Shown here: piece after piece, positions 15,753 through 24,293 of the stretch
How the letters are laid out: each line of letters opens with the position of its first letter
How positions within the stretch are numbered: position 1 is the first letter of the stretch
From: DATFGK01 sp046712825
GTDB lineage: Bacteria; Actinomycetota; AC-67
DNA length: 24,942 nucleotides
Direction of reading: 5' to 3'
Assembly: GCA_046712825.1 (NCBI GenBank)
Contig: JBKKCR010000003.1
Span: 1 to 24,942, forward strand
Made by a program: the position numbers and the translations under genes
Notes under the pieces: model-generated
What the model saw: only the letters and a program-made list of their open reading frames with translations
The model's database searches: none
Told to the model about the DNA's origin: nothing

Positions 15753-16121
15753 ATGGAGGAGATCACGGAAGAAGCGGCCAAGCCCGAAGCGGCCTCAACG
15801 AACGGCGATGCCGGCGAGGGCCCGCCGACCGCGGATCAGGTTCGCGAAGCGATCCGGGTGGTCGTCGACCCCGAGATCGGCATCTCGATCGTCGATCTGG
15901 GCCTGGTGTACGACATCGAGGTCGAGGACGGGGTCGCGAAGGTCACCTACACGCTGACCTCGATGGGCTGTCCTGTCGGACCGCTGATCGAGGCGCAGAT
16001 GCAGCAGGTCGTCTCGCTTCTGCCGGGCCTCGAAAGCTCCGAGTTCACCATGGTGTTTAAGCCGCCGTGGGGACCCGAAAAGATGAGCGACGAGGCCAAG
16101 GCCGCGCTCGGCTACCTTTAG
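15753..16121 (+). CDS. sufT: DUF59/MIP18-family Fe-S assembly factor (SufT-like)
   Basis: A 122-residue DUF59 protein (PaaD/SufT/MIP18 family). After an acidic Ala/Glu-rich N-terminus of about 25 residues the domain shows VDPEIGISIVDLGLVYDIEV with the DPE motif at 39-41, then TLTSMGCPVGP with the conserved Cys73, and a PPW near the C-terminus. Family members help mature Fe-S proteins; in Staphylococcus SufT supports lipoyl synthase. It is separated from the SUF operon by three genes. ATG 15753 is preferred because TAGAAT (15740-15745) would place a transcript start at the codon itself; ATG 15744 is the alternative and neither has a Shine-Dalgarno. Its stop overlaps that of the convergent methyltransferase. 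The symbol is a family-level assignment. Confidence 0.82.
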   Translation: MEEITEEAAKPEAASTNGDAGEGPPTADQVREAIRVVVDPEIGISIVDLGLVYDIEVEDGVAKVTYTLTSMGCPVGPLIEAQMQQVVSLLPGLESSEFTMVFKPPWGPEKMSDEAKAALGYL

Positions 16122-17128
16122 CGCTTCCGCGCTTCGATCGCGGTCGTGACGTAGCGATCGCCCAGACGATGCTCGCGCTCCACCACCAATCCGGCGCGTT
16201 CGATCATCTCGCGAAGCTCGGCCCGCGTATACGCGATCCCGCCCTCGGTGTTGACGATCATCGTCACGGTGAAGACCGCGGGGAGGGGAGGGCCCGAGCG
16301 ATCGTCCTCCGGCGCGATCTCCATCACGATCAAACGTCCGCCGAGCGGGAGCGCCTCTGCCACGCGTTCGAGGATCATCGCGGCGCGCTCGGGTGAGAAG
16401 TCGTGGAGGAAGTTCGCGATGACCGCGGCGTCGCAGCCCTCCGGCAGCGGATCGGCGAACACGTTCGCCGCGTGTGTGTCGATCCGGGCGGCGAAACCGG
16501 CTTCCGCGATGTGCTCACGGGTCTTGTCGAGCACAGGCGACTGATCGACCACAACGGCATCCAAGGAAGGGTTGGCTCGCGCGAGCGCGATCGATACGGC
16601 GCCGGAGCCGCCGCCGACGTCCATGATCTTGCCGACGTCGCCGAGCGGGACCGCGGCAGCCAGCCGGTCGCCCATCGCGAGCGAATGTCCGTGAAGGAAG
16701 TCGAGGAAGAAGTCGGCCGGGAACGTGTGGTAGCCGTCCTCGTCCTGTTCGAGCGTCGGCGCGTCGCTCCGAAGCGCTTCGACGAGCCGGCCCCAGCCGC
16801 CCCAGCACCAGCGCTCGTCCAGCACGTAGTTGCGGAGCGAGTAATCGGATCCGGACGTCAGGTAGCGCTCTGCCGCAGCCGTCGTCCGAAGGCGACCGTC
16901 GGATCGTTCGAGCAAGCCGACGGAGACGCACGTGTCGAACAGGCCGCGAGCCGGACGCGAAGCGAGCCCGAGCTCGGCCGCCGCGTCGGCTTCGGGAAGC
17001 CCGTCTCCGGAGAGGAGGTCGAAGACCTCCATCTCAACGGCGGCCATGACCGTGCGCGAGATCCAGAACGAGAGGAACAGTTCGAGAACGCTGTCGGGGT
17101 TATCTGGTGTCGCCGCGGCGAAAGGCAC
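16118..17128 (-). CDS. Class I SAM O-methyltransferase, plant COMT-like type
   Basis: A 336-residue methyltransferase with an N-terminal winged-helix dimerisation domain (about 15-95; AAELGLASRPARGLFDTCVSVG and DGRLRTTAAAERYL) and a C-terminal Rossmann catalytic domain. SAM motif I is MDVGGGSGAVSIA (169-181), followed by the acidic strand end VVVDQ, IANFLHDFSPE with the His-Asp pair typical of the catalytic base region, and GGRLIVMEIAPED. This layout is that of hydroxyneurosporene, acetylserotonin or polyketide O-methyltransferases. The acceptor is unknown, and no biosynthetic cluster surrounds it. GTG 17128 has no ribosome binding site, so the transcript may be leaderless or the true start may be internal. 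It is divergent from the rhodanese gene across a 114-base region with an inverted repeat. Confidence 0.85.
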   Translation of the reverse strand: MPFAAATPDNPDSVLELFLSFWISRTVMAAVEMEVFDLLSGDGLPEADAAAELGLASRPARGLFDTCVSVGLLERSDGRLRTTAAAERYLTSGSDYSLRNYVLDERWCWGGWGRLVEALRSDAPTLEQDEDGYHTFPADFFLDFLHGHSLAMGDRLAAAVPLGDVGKIMDVGGGSGAVSIALARANPSLDAVVVDQSPVLDKTREHIAEAGFAARIDTHAANVFADPLPEGCDAAVIANFLHDFSPERAAMILERVAEALPLGGRLIVMEIAPEDDRSGPPLPAVFTVTMIVNTEGGIAYTRAELREMIERAGLVVEREHRLGDRYVTTAIEARKR

Positions 17129-17138
17129 GGCCGGGACG

Positions 17139-17189
17139 ATATTGTGCCCCCTATCTGAGTTGCAATCCGCAGGCAGATGGGGTCAATAT
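17139..17189. promoter_or_regulatory. Imperfect dyad between the divergent methyltransferase and rhodanese genes
   Basis: Nested inverted blocks ATATTG (17139-17144), ATCTG (17153-17157), palindromic TTGCAA (17160-17165), CAGAT (17174-17178) and CAATAT (17184-17189). TTGCAA can act as a -35 on both strands, with CAATAT as a -10 on the right (18-base spacer) and on the left (15-base spacer). This may be paired divergent promoters or a regulator site. The arms are not exactly centred, so chance is possible. Confidence 0.35.
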
Positions 17190-17242
17190 GAGTTTTCACC
17201 GTGCCAACAGGTTTAACAGGGCCGAACCGGGGAGGGAGCCAC

Positions 17243-18091
17243 ATGGGAGGCTACGCGAAGGACGTTCTCGTCGACACCGACTGGGTCGCGGAGAACATCG
17301 ACAACCCAGATATCCGCCTCGTTGAGGTCGACGAGGACACGGCCGCGTACGACCGCGGCCATATCCGGAACGCCGTCGGGCTGAATTGGCGCGAGGACCT
17401 GCAGGATGCGCTCCGGCGAGACTTCGTCGGGCCGGACGATTTCGCGAAGCTGATGAACACGGCCGGCGTCACGCCGGATACCACCGTCGTTCTCTACGGC
17501 GGCAACAACAACTGGTTCGCGGCCTACGCGTACTGGTACTTCCGCTACTACGGCCACGACAACGTGAAGCTGATGAACGGCGGCCGCAAGAAGTGGGAGC
17601 TCGAGGGCCGGGAGCTGACGCAGGATCCGCCGAAGGTCGTGGCGGGGTCGGGCTACAAGGTCAAGGGCGCGAACGACGACATCCGCGCGTTCCGCGACTG
17701 GGTGCGCGATGAGGTGGTCGGCAACAAGTCCTACGGGCTCGTCGACGTGCGCTCGCCCGAGGAGTTCCGCGGCGAGCTGCTCGCGCCTCCGCACCTGCCG
17801 CAGGAGCAGGCGCAGAAGCCTGGGCACATCCCCGGCGCTGCAAACATCCCGTGGTCGAAGTCGGTCGATCCCGAGTCGGGGGCGTTCCTGTCGACCGAGA
17901 AGCTCAAGGAGCTCTACGAAGGGGAGGGGATCACCCCCGACCGGAACATCGTTGCGTACTGCCGCATCGGCGAGCGCAGCGCGCACACGTGGTTCGTTCT
18001 CCACGAGCTACTCGGCTACTCCAACGTCCGCAACTACGACGGCTCCTGGACCGAATGGGGTTCGCTGGTCGGCGTACCGATCGAGCGCTAG
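17243..18091 (+). CDS. Thiosulfate/3-mercaptopyruvate sulfurtransferase (two-domain rhodanese)
   Basis: A 282-residue tandem rhodanese that moves sulfane sulfur to a thiophilic acceptor. The N-terminal domain (about 1-125) is inactive: the loop that would hold the cysteine reads LYGGNNNWFA. The C-terminal domain (about 150-282) has the active loop CRIGERS with Cys240. Length and the CRIGERS loop match the actinobacterial CysA/SseA group, close to thiosulfate sulfurtransferase. ATG 17243 is preceded by GGAGGGAG at good spacing; an in-frame GTG at 17201 is less likely. A strong terminator follows. The gene lies between a SufT-like gene and the SUF operon, so a role in sulfur supply is plausible, but SufS is the expected sulfur source there. 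Confidence 0.93.
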   Translation: MGGYAKDVLVDTDWVAENIDNPDIRLVEVDEDTAAYDRGHIRNAVGLNWREDLQDALRRDFVGPDDFAKLMNTAGVTPDTTVVLYGGNNNWFAAYAYWYFRYYGHDNVKLMNGGRKKWELEGRELTQDPPKVVAGSGYKVKGANDDIRAFRDWVRDEVVGNKSYGLVDVRSPEEFRGELLAPPHLPQEQAQKPGHIPGAANIPWSKSVDPESGAFLSTEKLKELYEGEGITPDRNIVAYCRIGERSAHTWFVLHELLGYSNVRNYDGSWTEWGSLVGVPIER

Positions 18092-18112
18092 TTCCACGCC
18101 CGCGCAACGTCC

Positions 18113-18137
18113 GGGCCGGGCGCTTCGCGCCCGGCCC
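18113..18137 (+). terminator. Intrinsic terminator after the rhodanese gene
   Basis: A perfect 11-bp GC stem (18113-18123 with 18127-18137) and a TTC loop, followed by CTCTCTTTTC. Stem plus pyrimidine/T-rich tail fits a Rho-independent terminator 22 bases after the stop codon. Confidence 0.85.
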
Positions 18138-18335
18138 CTCTCTTTTCTACTGATTCCTCCCGAGACCGGCTCGTCTGCTTCCTCTGGTTGCGCAGGAATC
18201 GGCGGTTCAGGGGTAAAAACCCATCTTGAGGGCATGCCTTGGCCCTTCCGCTGACACAGGGGGAGGTGGACGTTTCCCGGGCCGGGTGAGTCCGTGACGG
18301 CGATCGCATGGCTCTGTGATCGGAGGTGGCGCTTC

Positions 18336-18839
18336 ATGGTTGATTCAAGCAACGCGCGGCGCGTGCTTGCCCTGGTCGTCCTGACGCTCTCCCTGGTGGC
18401 GATGGTGGCCGCCCCGGCGAGCGCGGGACCTCGGGTCTTCTGCGTCGCGAACGGCAACGTGGTGATCGACGGCGAACCAGGGGCGTGGGATTGGACCGTC
18501 GGCGGTGCCGGTCCGTGCCTTAGCGGCACGCTCCGCGGCAACTACAACGTGGTCTTTAGCGGCACGGGGACGTCTGACTCGCTCGGTCTGTGCGACGGGC
18601 TGGTCGTCAGGAACCTCAACATCGACGTCAAACTCACGGTGAGCAACCTCAGGACCGGTGAGGTCTACAACGTGACGGAGAAGTGGCGTGCGCCGTTGAC
18701 CACATTCCCCATCGCTACCCCATTCCTTATCAGCGGCGGGGGCGAGTCGGGACTCGGCGTTATCGCGACCCGGGTGCTCTTGAACTGCCCGCCGGGTGGG
18801 GCGAGCGTCGCGACCTTCGCATTCACGACGACGACCTAA
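18336..18839 (+). CDS. Small secreted protein of unknown function, four cysteines
   Basis: A 167-residue protein with a Sec signal peptide: Arg near the N-terminus, a hydrophobic core (LALVVLTLSLVAMVAA) and a predicted cleavage after APASA at about residue 29. The mature part of about 138 residues is rich in Gly, Thr and Val, looks beta-stranded, and has four Cys (in FCVAN, GPCLSG, LCDGL and NCPPG) that could form two disulfides. I do not recognise the family. ATG 18336 is preferred, with GGAGG at 18322-18326; the frame extends to 18294 but that part lacks a ribosome binding site. An inverted repeat (GATCGCA, six bases, TGTGATC; 18302-18321) abuts the Shine-Dalgarno. It stands alone between two strong terminators, so it is a single-gene unit of about 750 bases with its leader. 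Confidence 0.75.
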   Translation: MVDSSNARRVLALVVLTLSLVAMVAAPASAGPRVFCVANGNVVIDGEPGAWDWTVGGAGPCLSGTLRGNYNVVFSGTGTSDSLGLCDGLVVRNLNIDVKLTVSNLRTGEVYNVTEKWRAPLTTFPIATPFLISGGGESGLGVIATRVLLNCPPGGASVATFAFTTTT

Positions 18840-18857
18840 CGGTCACTCGTTGAGACA

Positions 18858-18884
18858 CGAGGGCCGGGCTCTGCCCGGCCCTCG
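18858..18884 (+). terminator. GC-rich hairpin terminator after the secreted protein gene
   Basis: A perfect 12-bp stem (18858-18869 with 18873-18884) with a TCT loop, 19 bases after the stop codon. Only a short pyrimidine stretch follows, so it resembles the tail-less hairpins frequent in actinobacteria. Confidence 0.75.
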
Positions 18885-18972
18885 ACTTCTGCGCCCCGAG
18901 CTCGCTCCGGTTCTCCGGGCGCCGTCGGGCAGAAACCGCAGGTAGCGGGCGTTGTAAAGACTGAGTGACGGG

Positions 18973-19001
18973 TTCTCAGGGTTGAATCCGCCTGTTAGAC
19001 T
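18973..19001 (+). promoter_or_regulatory. Candidate promoter of the SUF operon
   Basis: TTCTCA (18973-18978), a 17-base spacer and TAGACT (18996-19001), each a 4/6 match to consensus. Transcription would start near 19008, inside the inverted repeat at 19000-19021, leaving a leader of about 30 bases before sufB. Confidence 0.4.
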
Positions 19002-19021
19002 AGGAATTGCCGAAATCCTAG
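19000..19021. promoter_or_regulatory. Inverted-repeat operator candidate upstream of sufB
   Basis: CTAGGAATT (19000-19008) and AAATCCTAG (19013-19021) form a 9-4-9 inverted repeat with one mismatch and a GCCG centre. It overlaps the predicted -10 end and start site, the normal position for a repressor. By position it would suit an Fe-S responsive regulator such as SufR, but it does not resemble the IscR or mycobacterial SufR motifs I know, and no regulator gene is next to it. Confidence 0.5.
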
Positions 19022-19039
19022 CTGGGGAGTGCTGCGCTC

Positions 19040-20446
19040 ATGGCCGTAAAGCCGCAAGATCTGGACCTCGGGAAGGGCTACCAATACGGGTGGCACGACG
19101 AGTCCACGTCGATCAACGAGCCCGAAAGGGGCTTGTCGGAAGACGTCGTCGCGGGCATCTCCAAGCTCAAGGGTGAGCCCGAGTGGATGCTGAAGAAGCG
19201 GCTCAAGGCGTACCGCCACTTCATGGACCGTCCGATGCCCTCCTGGGGCGGCGACCTCTCCGAGATCGACTTCGACAACATCTACTACTACATCAAGCCC
19301 ACTGAGGGTCAGGTGAAGTCCTGGGACGAGCTCCCGGACGACATCAAGAACACCTACGTGAAGCTCGGCATCCCCGAGGCCGAGCGCGAGTTCCTCGGCG
19401 GCGTCACCGCGCAGTACGAAAGCGAGACCGTCTACCACCAGGTCAAGAAGGAGCTCGACGACCTCGGCGTGATCTTCACCAGCATGGACGAAGGACTTCG
19501 CGAGCACGAGGACATCGTCAAGAAGTACTTCGGCACGGTCATCCCGGCGAACGACAACAAGTTCGCGGCGCTGAACAGCGCGGTGTGGTCGGGCGGCTCG
19601 TTCATCTACGTGCCGCCGAACACGAACGTTGACATCCCGCTGCAGGCATACTTCCGCATCAACCGCGAGAACATGGGCCAGTTCGAGCGCACGATGATCA
19701 TCGTCGACGAGGGTTCGTACGTTCACTACGTCGAAGGCTGCTCCGCGCCGGTCTACACGACCGACTCGCTCCACAGCGCGGTCGTCGAGATCATCGTCCA
19801 CAAGAACGCACGCTGCCGTTACACCACCATCCAAAACTGGTCTAACAACGTGTACAACCTCGTGACCAAGCGCGCGGTCGCGCACGAGAACGCGGTCATG
19901 GAGTGGGTGGACGGCAACATCGGCTCGAAGCTCACGATGAAGTACCCGTCCATCTACCTGGTGGGCGAAGGCGCGCGCGGCGAGGTGCTCTCGGTCGCGT
20001 TCGCAGGCGAAGGCCAGCACCAAGACGCCGGGGGGAAGATCGTGCACGCGGCGCCGCGGACGACCGGCCAGATCATCTCCAAGTCGGTCTCCGCGTTCGG
20101 CGGCCGCACGTCGTACCGTGGCCTGGTCCGGGTCGAGCCCGAGGCCGACCACGCCAAGACGTTCGTGCGCTGCGACGCGCTGATCCTCGACGAAGACTCC
20201 CGGTCGGACACCTACCCCTACAACGAGATCGAGGAAGAGACCGCGGCGGTCGGCCACGAGGCGAGCGTCTCGAAGGTCGGCGAAGACCAGCTCTTCTACC
20301 TGATGTCGCGGGGCATCTCCGAGCAGGAGGCCATGGGCATGATCGTGAACGGCTTCATCGAGCCGATCACGAAGGAGCTGCCCATGGAGTACGCGGTCGA
20401 GCTCACGCGCCTCATCCAGCTCCAGATGGAAGGTGCGGTCGGCTAA
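19040..20446 (+). CDS. sufB: Fe-S cluster assembly scaffold SufB
   Basis: A 468-residue SufB, the main scaffold subunit of the SufBC2D complex where Fe-S clusters are built. The beta-helix core contains GGSFIYVPPNTNVDIPLQAYFR, then the block CSAPVYTTDSLHSAVVEI, ARCRYTTIQNWSNNVYNLVT and MEWVDGNIGSKLTMKYPS, all SufB-type rather than SufD-type. Length is normal. ATG 19040 is preceded by GGGGAG at 19024-19029. It is the first gene of the operon sufB-sufD-Rieske-sufC-sufS; sufD starts three bases after its stop. A sufR gene, which often heads actinobacterial SUF operons, is absent here. Confidence 0.97.
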   Translation: MAVKPQDLDLGKGYQYGWHDESTSINEPERGLSEDVVAGISKLKGEPEWMLKKRLKAYRHFMDRPMPSWGGDLSEIDFDNIYYYIKPTEGQVKSWDELPDDIKNTYVKLGIPEAEREFLGGVTAQYESETVYHQVKKELDDLGVIFTSMDEGLREHEDIVKKYFGTVIPANDNKFAALNSAVWSGGSFIYVPPNTNVDIPLQAYFRINRENMGQFERTMIIVDEGSYVHYVEGCSAPVYTTDSLHSAVVEIIVHKNARCRYTTIQNWSNNVYNLVTKRAVAHENAVMEWVDGNIGSKLTMKYPSIYLVGEGARGEVLSVAFAGEGQHQDAGGKIVHAAPRTTGQIISKSVSAFGGRTSYRGLVRVEPEADHAKTFVRCDALILDEDSRSDTYPYNEIEEETAAVGHEASVSKVGEDQLFYLMSRGISEQEAMGMIVNGFIEPITKELPMEYAVELTRLIQLQMEGAVG

Positions 20447-20448
20447 CA

Positions 20449-21783
20449 GTGGCCACCGGCTCCTTCGACGCCGCGGCGGCACGCGCGCTCGGCGAGCGTA
20501 ACGGCGACCCCGACTGGCTGGTCCAGCGAAGACTCCAGTCGCTCGAGCGCTTCGAGGCGCTGCCGTGGCCCGACCCCAAGGACGAGGCCTGGCGCTACAC
20601 CGACCTCAAGGACTTCGATCTCGCCGGGTTCGATCCGCTCCCGGCTCCGCACGCCGCGGCTCCGACGTTGGACGACGTCCCCGACGACGTGCTCGCGGCC
20701 GTCGGCGAGGTGGGGGAGCGAGCGGGGCTCGCGTTCCAGGTCGACGCCGACGTCGTGCACATGACGCTCGATCCCGCGCTGGCTTCGAAGGGTGTGGTCT
20801 TCGGCACGATCGGCGACACGGCCGCGGCGTATCCGGATCCGGTCCGCGACGCGTTGGGGCACGCGGGCGTCAGCCCGAGCGAGGAGAAGTTCTCCACGCT
20901 GGGCGGCGCGTTCGCATCGGGCGGCACCTACCTCTACGTCCCGAGAGGCGTCTCCATAGACGTTCCGCTGCAGGCGTTCCGCTGGATCTCGCGTTCCGGG
21001 ATCGCGGTCTTCCCGCGCACGGTTGTCGTCACCGAGGAAGGCGCGAGCGTCACCTACATCGACCACTACCGCTCTGCAGAGCTGGACGGCCCCGCTCTCT
21101 CGGCCGGGATCGTCGAGCTCTACGCGCACCAGAACTCGCACATCTCGTACCTGGCGGTTCAGGATTGGGGCCCGAGGGTGTGGCACTTCAACGTGCAGCG
21201 GGCGATCGTCCAGCGGGACGCGACCCTGCGCAGCCTGGCCGCAACGCTCGGAGGCACGCTGTCGCGCTCGGTCGTCGAGTCGATCCTCGACGGGCCGGGG
21301 GCGCACTCCGAGATGCTCGGCGTCTACTTCTCCGATTCCGATCAGCATTTCGATCACCGCTCATTGCAGGAGCATCGCGCCCCCAACACCTCGAGTGACC
21401 TCTATTACAAGGGCGCACTCAAGGGACGCTCGCGCGCCGTGTATTCGGGCCTCATCCACATCGCGAAGGAAGCGCAGAAGGTCGACTCCTGGCAGGCGAA
21501 CCGCAACCTGATCCTGTCGAGCGAAGCGAAAGCCGATTCCACTCCCTACCTCGAGATCGAGGCGAACGACGTACGATGCGCTCACGGCGTCTCGGTGGGA
21601 CCGCCCGACGAGGACCAGGTCTTCTATCTCGAGTCCCGCGGACTCCACCACAACGAGGCGGAGCACCTCATCGTCGCCGGTTTCTTCCAGGAGATCCTGG
21701 ACCGCGTCCGCGTTCCGGAGGTCCGGGCGATGCTGGAGCGCGCGGTCGAGCACGAGCTGGCGCTCGAGGACCAACGCGCATGA
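20449..21783 (+). CDS. sufD: Fe-S cluster assembly protein SufD
   Basis: A 444-residue SufD, partner of SufB and SufC in the scaffold complex. The N-terminal helical region has the typical WRYTDLKDF; the beta-helix domain includes GGTYLYVPRGVSIDVPLQAF, followed by NTSSDLYYKGALKGRSRAVYSGLIHI and a C-terminal NDVRCAHGVSVGPPDEDQVFYL with Cys377 and His379, the conserved CxH of SufD. The open frame extends backward through sufB as a shadow. GTG 20449, just past the sufB stop, gives the correct N-terminus, and GGAAGGTG lies upstream inside sufB. Its stop overlaps the start of the Rieske gene as ATGA. Confidence 0.96.
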   Translation: MATGSFDAAAARALGERNGDPDWLVQRRLQSLERFEALPWPDPKDEAWRYTDLKDFDLAGFDPLPAPHAAAPTLDDVPDDVLAAVGEVGERAGLAFQVDADVVHMTLDPALASKGVVFGTIGDTAAAYPDPVRDALGHAGVSPSEEKFSTLGGAFASGGTYLYVPRGVSIDVPLQAFRWISRSGIAVFPRTVVVTEEGASVTYIDHYRSAELDGPALSAGIVELYAHQNSHISYLAVQDWGPRVWHFNVQRAIVQRDATLRSLAATLGGTLSRSVVESILDGPGAHSEMLGVYFSDSDQHFDHRSLQEHRAPNTSSDLYYKGALKGRSRAVYSGLIHIAKEAQKVDSWQANRNLILSSEAKADSTPYLEIEANDVRCAHGVSVGPPDEDQVFYLESRGLHHNEAEHLIVAGFFQEILDRVRVPEVRAMLERAVEHELALEDQRA

Positions 21784-22098
21784 ACGAGGGGCAGACGCTG
21801 ATCCGCCTCTGCAGAGCGGACGAGCTTCCACTCAACGAAGCGCGGCGCTTCGACGTCAACGGCAAGCGCATCGCGCTTTACCATCTCCCCGCGGGCTTCT
21901 TTGCGACCGACGACACCTGCTCGCACGCGGAGTCTTCTCTGTCCGAGGGGTTCATCGAGGACGGCACGGTGGAATGTGCCGAGCACGGTGCGGTGTTCGA
22001 TATCACGACCGGAGAGCCGCAGACGCTTCCGGCGACCAAGCCGGTGAACGTGTATCGCGTCGTGACCGAAGGTGAAGAATTGTTCCTGGAGGATCGAA

Positions 22099-22106
<8 letters not shown>
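21780..22106 (+). CDS. Rieske [2Fe-2S] ferredoxin of the SUF operon
   Basis: A 108-residue soluble Rieske protein resembling the ferredoxin subunits of non-haem dioxygenases (BphA3/NirD-like). The cluster ligands are Cys47 and His49 (CSHAE) and Cys66 and His69 (CAEHG), the two-Cys two-His Rieske set with 16 residues between. ATG 21780 overlaps the sufD stop, and the end overlaps sufC by eight bases, so it is firmly part of the SUF operon. Such a gene at this position is characteristic of actinobacterial SUF operons. Its role is not established in detail; electron supply during cluster assembly is the usual suggestion. Confidence 0.94.
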
Positions 22107-22925
<819 letters not shown>

Positions 22926-22929
<4 letters not shown>

Positions 22930-24179
22930 CGACGATGCTCGACCCTGCGATCGTCCGTAAGGACTTCCCTATCTTCGAGCGGCGCGTGCACGACGACAAG
23001 CCGCTGATCTATCTTGACAGCGCCAACACCTCGCAGAAGCCCCGCAAGGTCATCGACGCGCTGTCCGATTTCTACGAGCGGCACAACGCCAATATCCATC
23101 GGGCCGTTTACCAGCTCGCCGCCGAAGCCACCGAGCTCTACGAGGGCTCCCGCACAAAGATGGCCGCGTTCCTCGGCGCGCCTGAAGGTTCGCGCGAGAT
23201 CGTCTTCACCAAGTCCTGCACCGAGGCGATCAACCTCGTCGCGTATGCCTGGGGCCGGGCGAACCTGCGCGAGGGAGACGAGATCGTCATCACCGAGATG
23301 GAGCACCACTCCAACCTCATCCCGTGGCAGATCGCGGCCCAGTCCTCGGGCGCGAAGATCGTCGCGTTCCCGATAACCGACGAGGGGTTCCTGGACCTCG
23401 ACAAGATGGGCGAGGTCATCACCGACCGGACCAAGATCGTGTGCGTCACCGGGATGTCCAACGTGCTCGGGACGATCAATCCCGTGGGAAAGGTCGCCGA
23501 GGCGGCTCACACCGTGGGAGCAGTGGTTCTCGTCGACGGCGCCCAGCGGACCCCGCACCTTGCAACCAACGTCGCCGAGCTCGGCGCCGACTTCTACACG
23601 TTCACCGGTCACAAGATGTGCGGTCCGACCGGCTCGGGCGGTCTTTGGGCGCGCGCCGAGTTGCTCGAAGCCATGCCGCCATTCCTCGGCGGGGGAGAGA
23701 TGATCCTCGAGGTGTGGCTCGACCGGGCGACATACAACGAGATCCCGCACAAGTTCGAGGCCGGCACGCAGCCGTTCGCGCAGATGGTCGGGCTCGGTGC
23801 GGCGGTCGACTACCTCAACGAGCTCGGCATGGATGCTATCCGGCGCCACGAGGTCGAGATCGTCGGCTACGCGCTCCAGCAGCTCTCGCAGATCGAAGGG
23901 CTGAAGATCCACGGCCCGATGGATCCCGAGGCGCGAGGCGGCGTCGTGTCGTTCTGGCTCGACGACGTCCACCCGCACGACCTCGCGACGATCGTCGACA
24001 CCGAGGGCGTGTGCGTCCGGGCCGGCCACCACTGCGCGCAGGTCCTGATGCGGCGCCTGAACGTTCCGGCGACGACCCGCGCCTCGTTCTACGTGTACAA
24101 CACGAACGAGGACGTGGACGCGCTCGTGGCCGCAGTCGGTATGGCGCGGGAACGGATGGCGACCGGCTTGCCGTTCTAG
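22926..24179 (+). CDS. sufS: Cysteine desulfurase SufS
   Basis: A 417-residue PLP enzyme (class V aminotransferase fold, type II desulfurase) that takes sulfur from cysteine for cluster building. Landmarks are LDSANTSQKP (30-39), HHSN (127-130), GMSNVLGT (176-183), VDGAQRTPH (203-211), the PLP lysine Lys230 in FTGHKMCGPTG and the catalytic Cys370 in VRAGHHCAQV. GTG 22926 forms a GTGA overlap with sufC; ATG 22935 is an alternative start. It is the last SUF gene here. SufU, the usual sulfur acceptor that follows SufS in actinobacteria, is not found downstream; an unrelated gene follows instead. Confidence 0.96.
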
Positions 24180-24293
24180 CGTCGGACCCCGCGCCAGACC
24201 GCAGGCCGCCAGTTCCGATCGAGCAGATTCCCGTGATCCCCGCGATGCCGTCGCGTTCCGACGCGCGCGCTGCTCCGAACTGTTGTTCTTGCG

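Noticed and set aside
18302..18321. Possible CRP/FNR-like site before the secreted protein gene
   Set aside because: The half sites are in the reverse orientation to TGTGA-N6-TCACA. It is reported only as an inverted repeat.
19903..20448. N-terminal extension of sufD into sufB
   Set aside because: The residues are low-complexity shadow of sufB. The conserved SufD N-terminus begins after GTG 20449.
24180..24293. tRNA or terminator between sufS and the AbiEi-like gene
   Set aside because: No cloverleaf, T-loop sequence or stable GC hairpin could be traced by eye on either strand.
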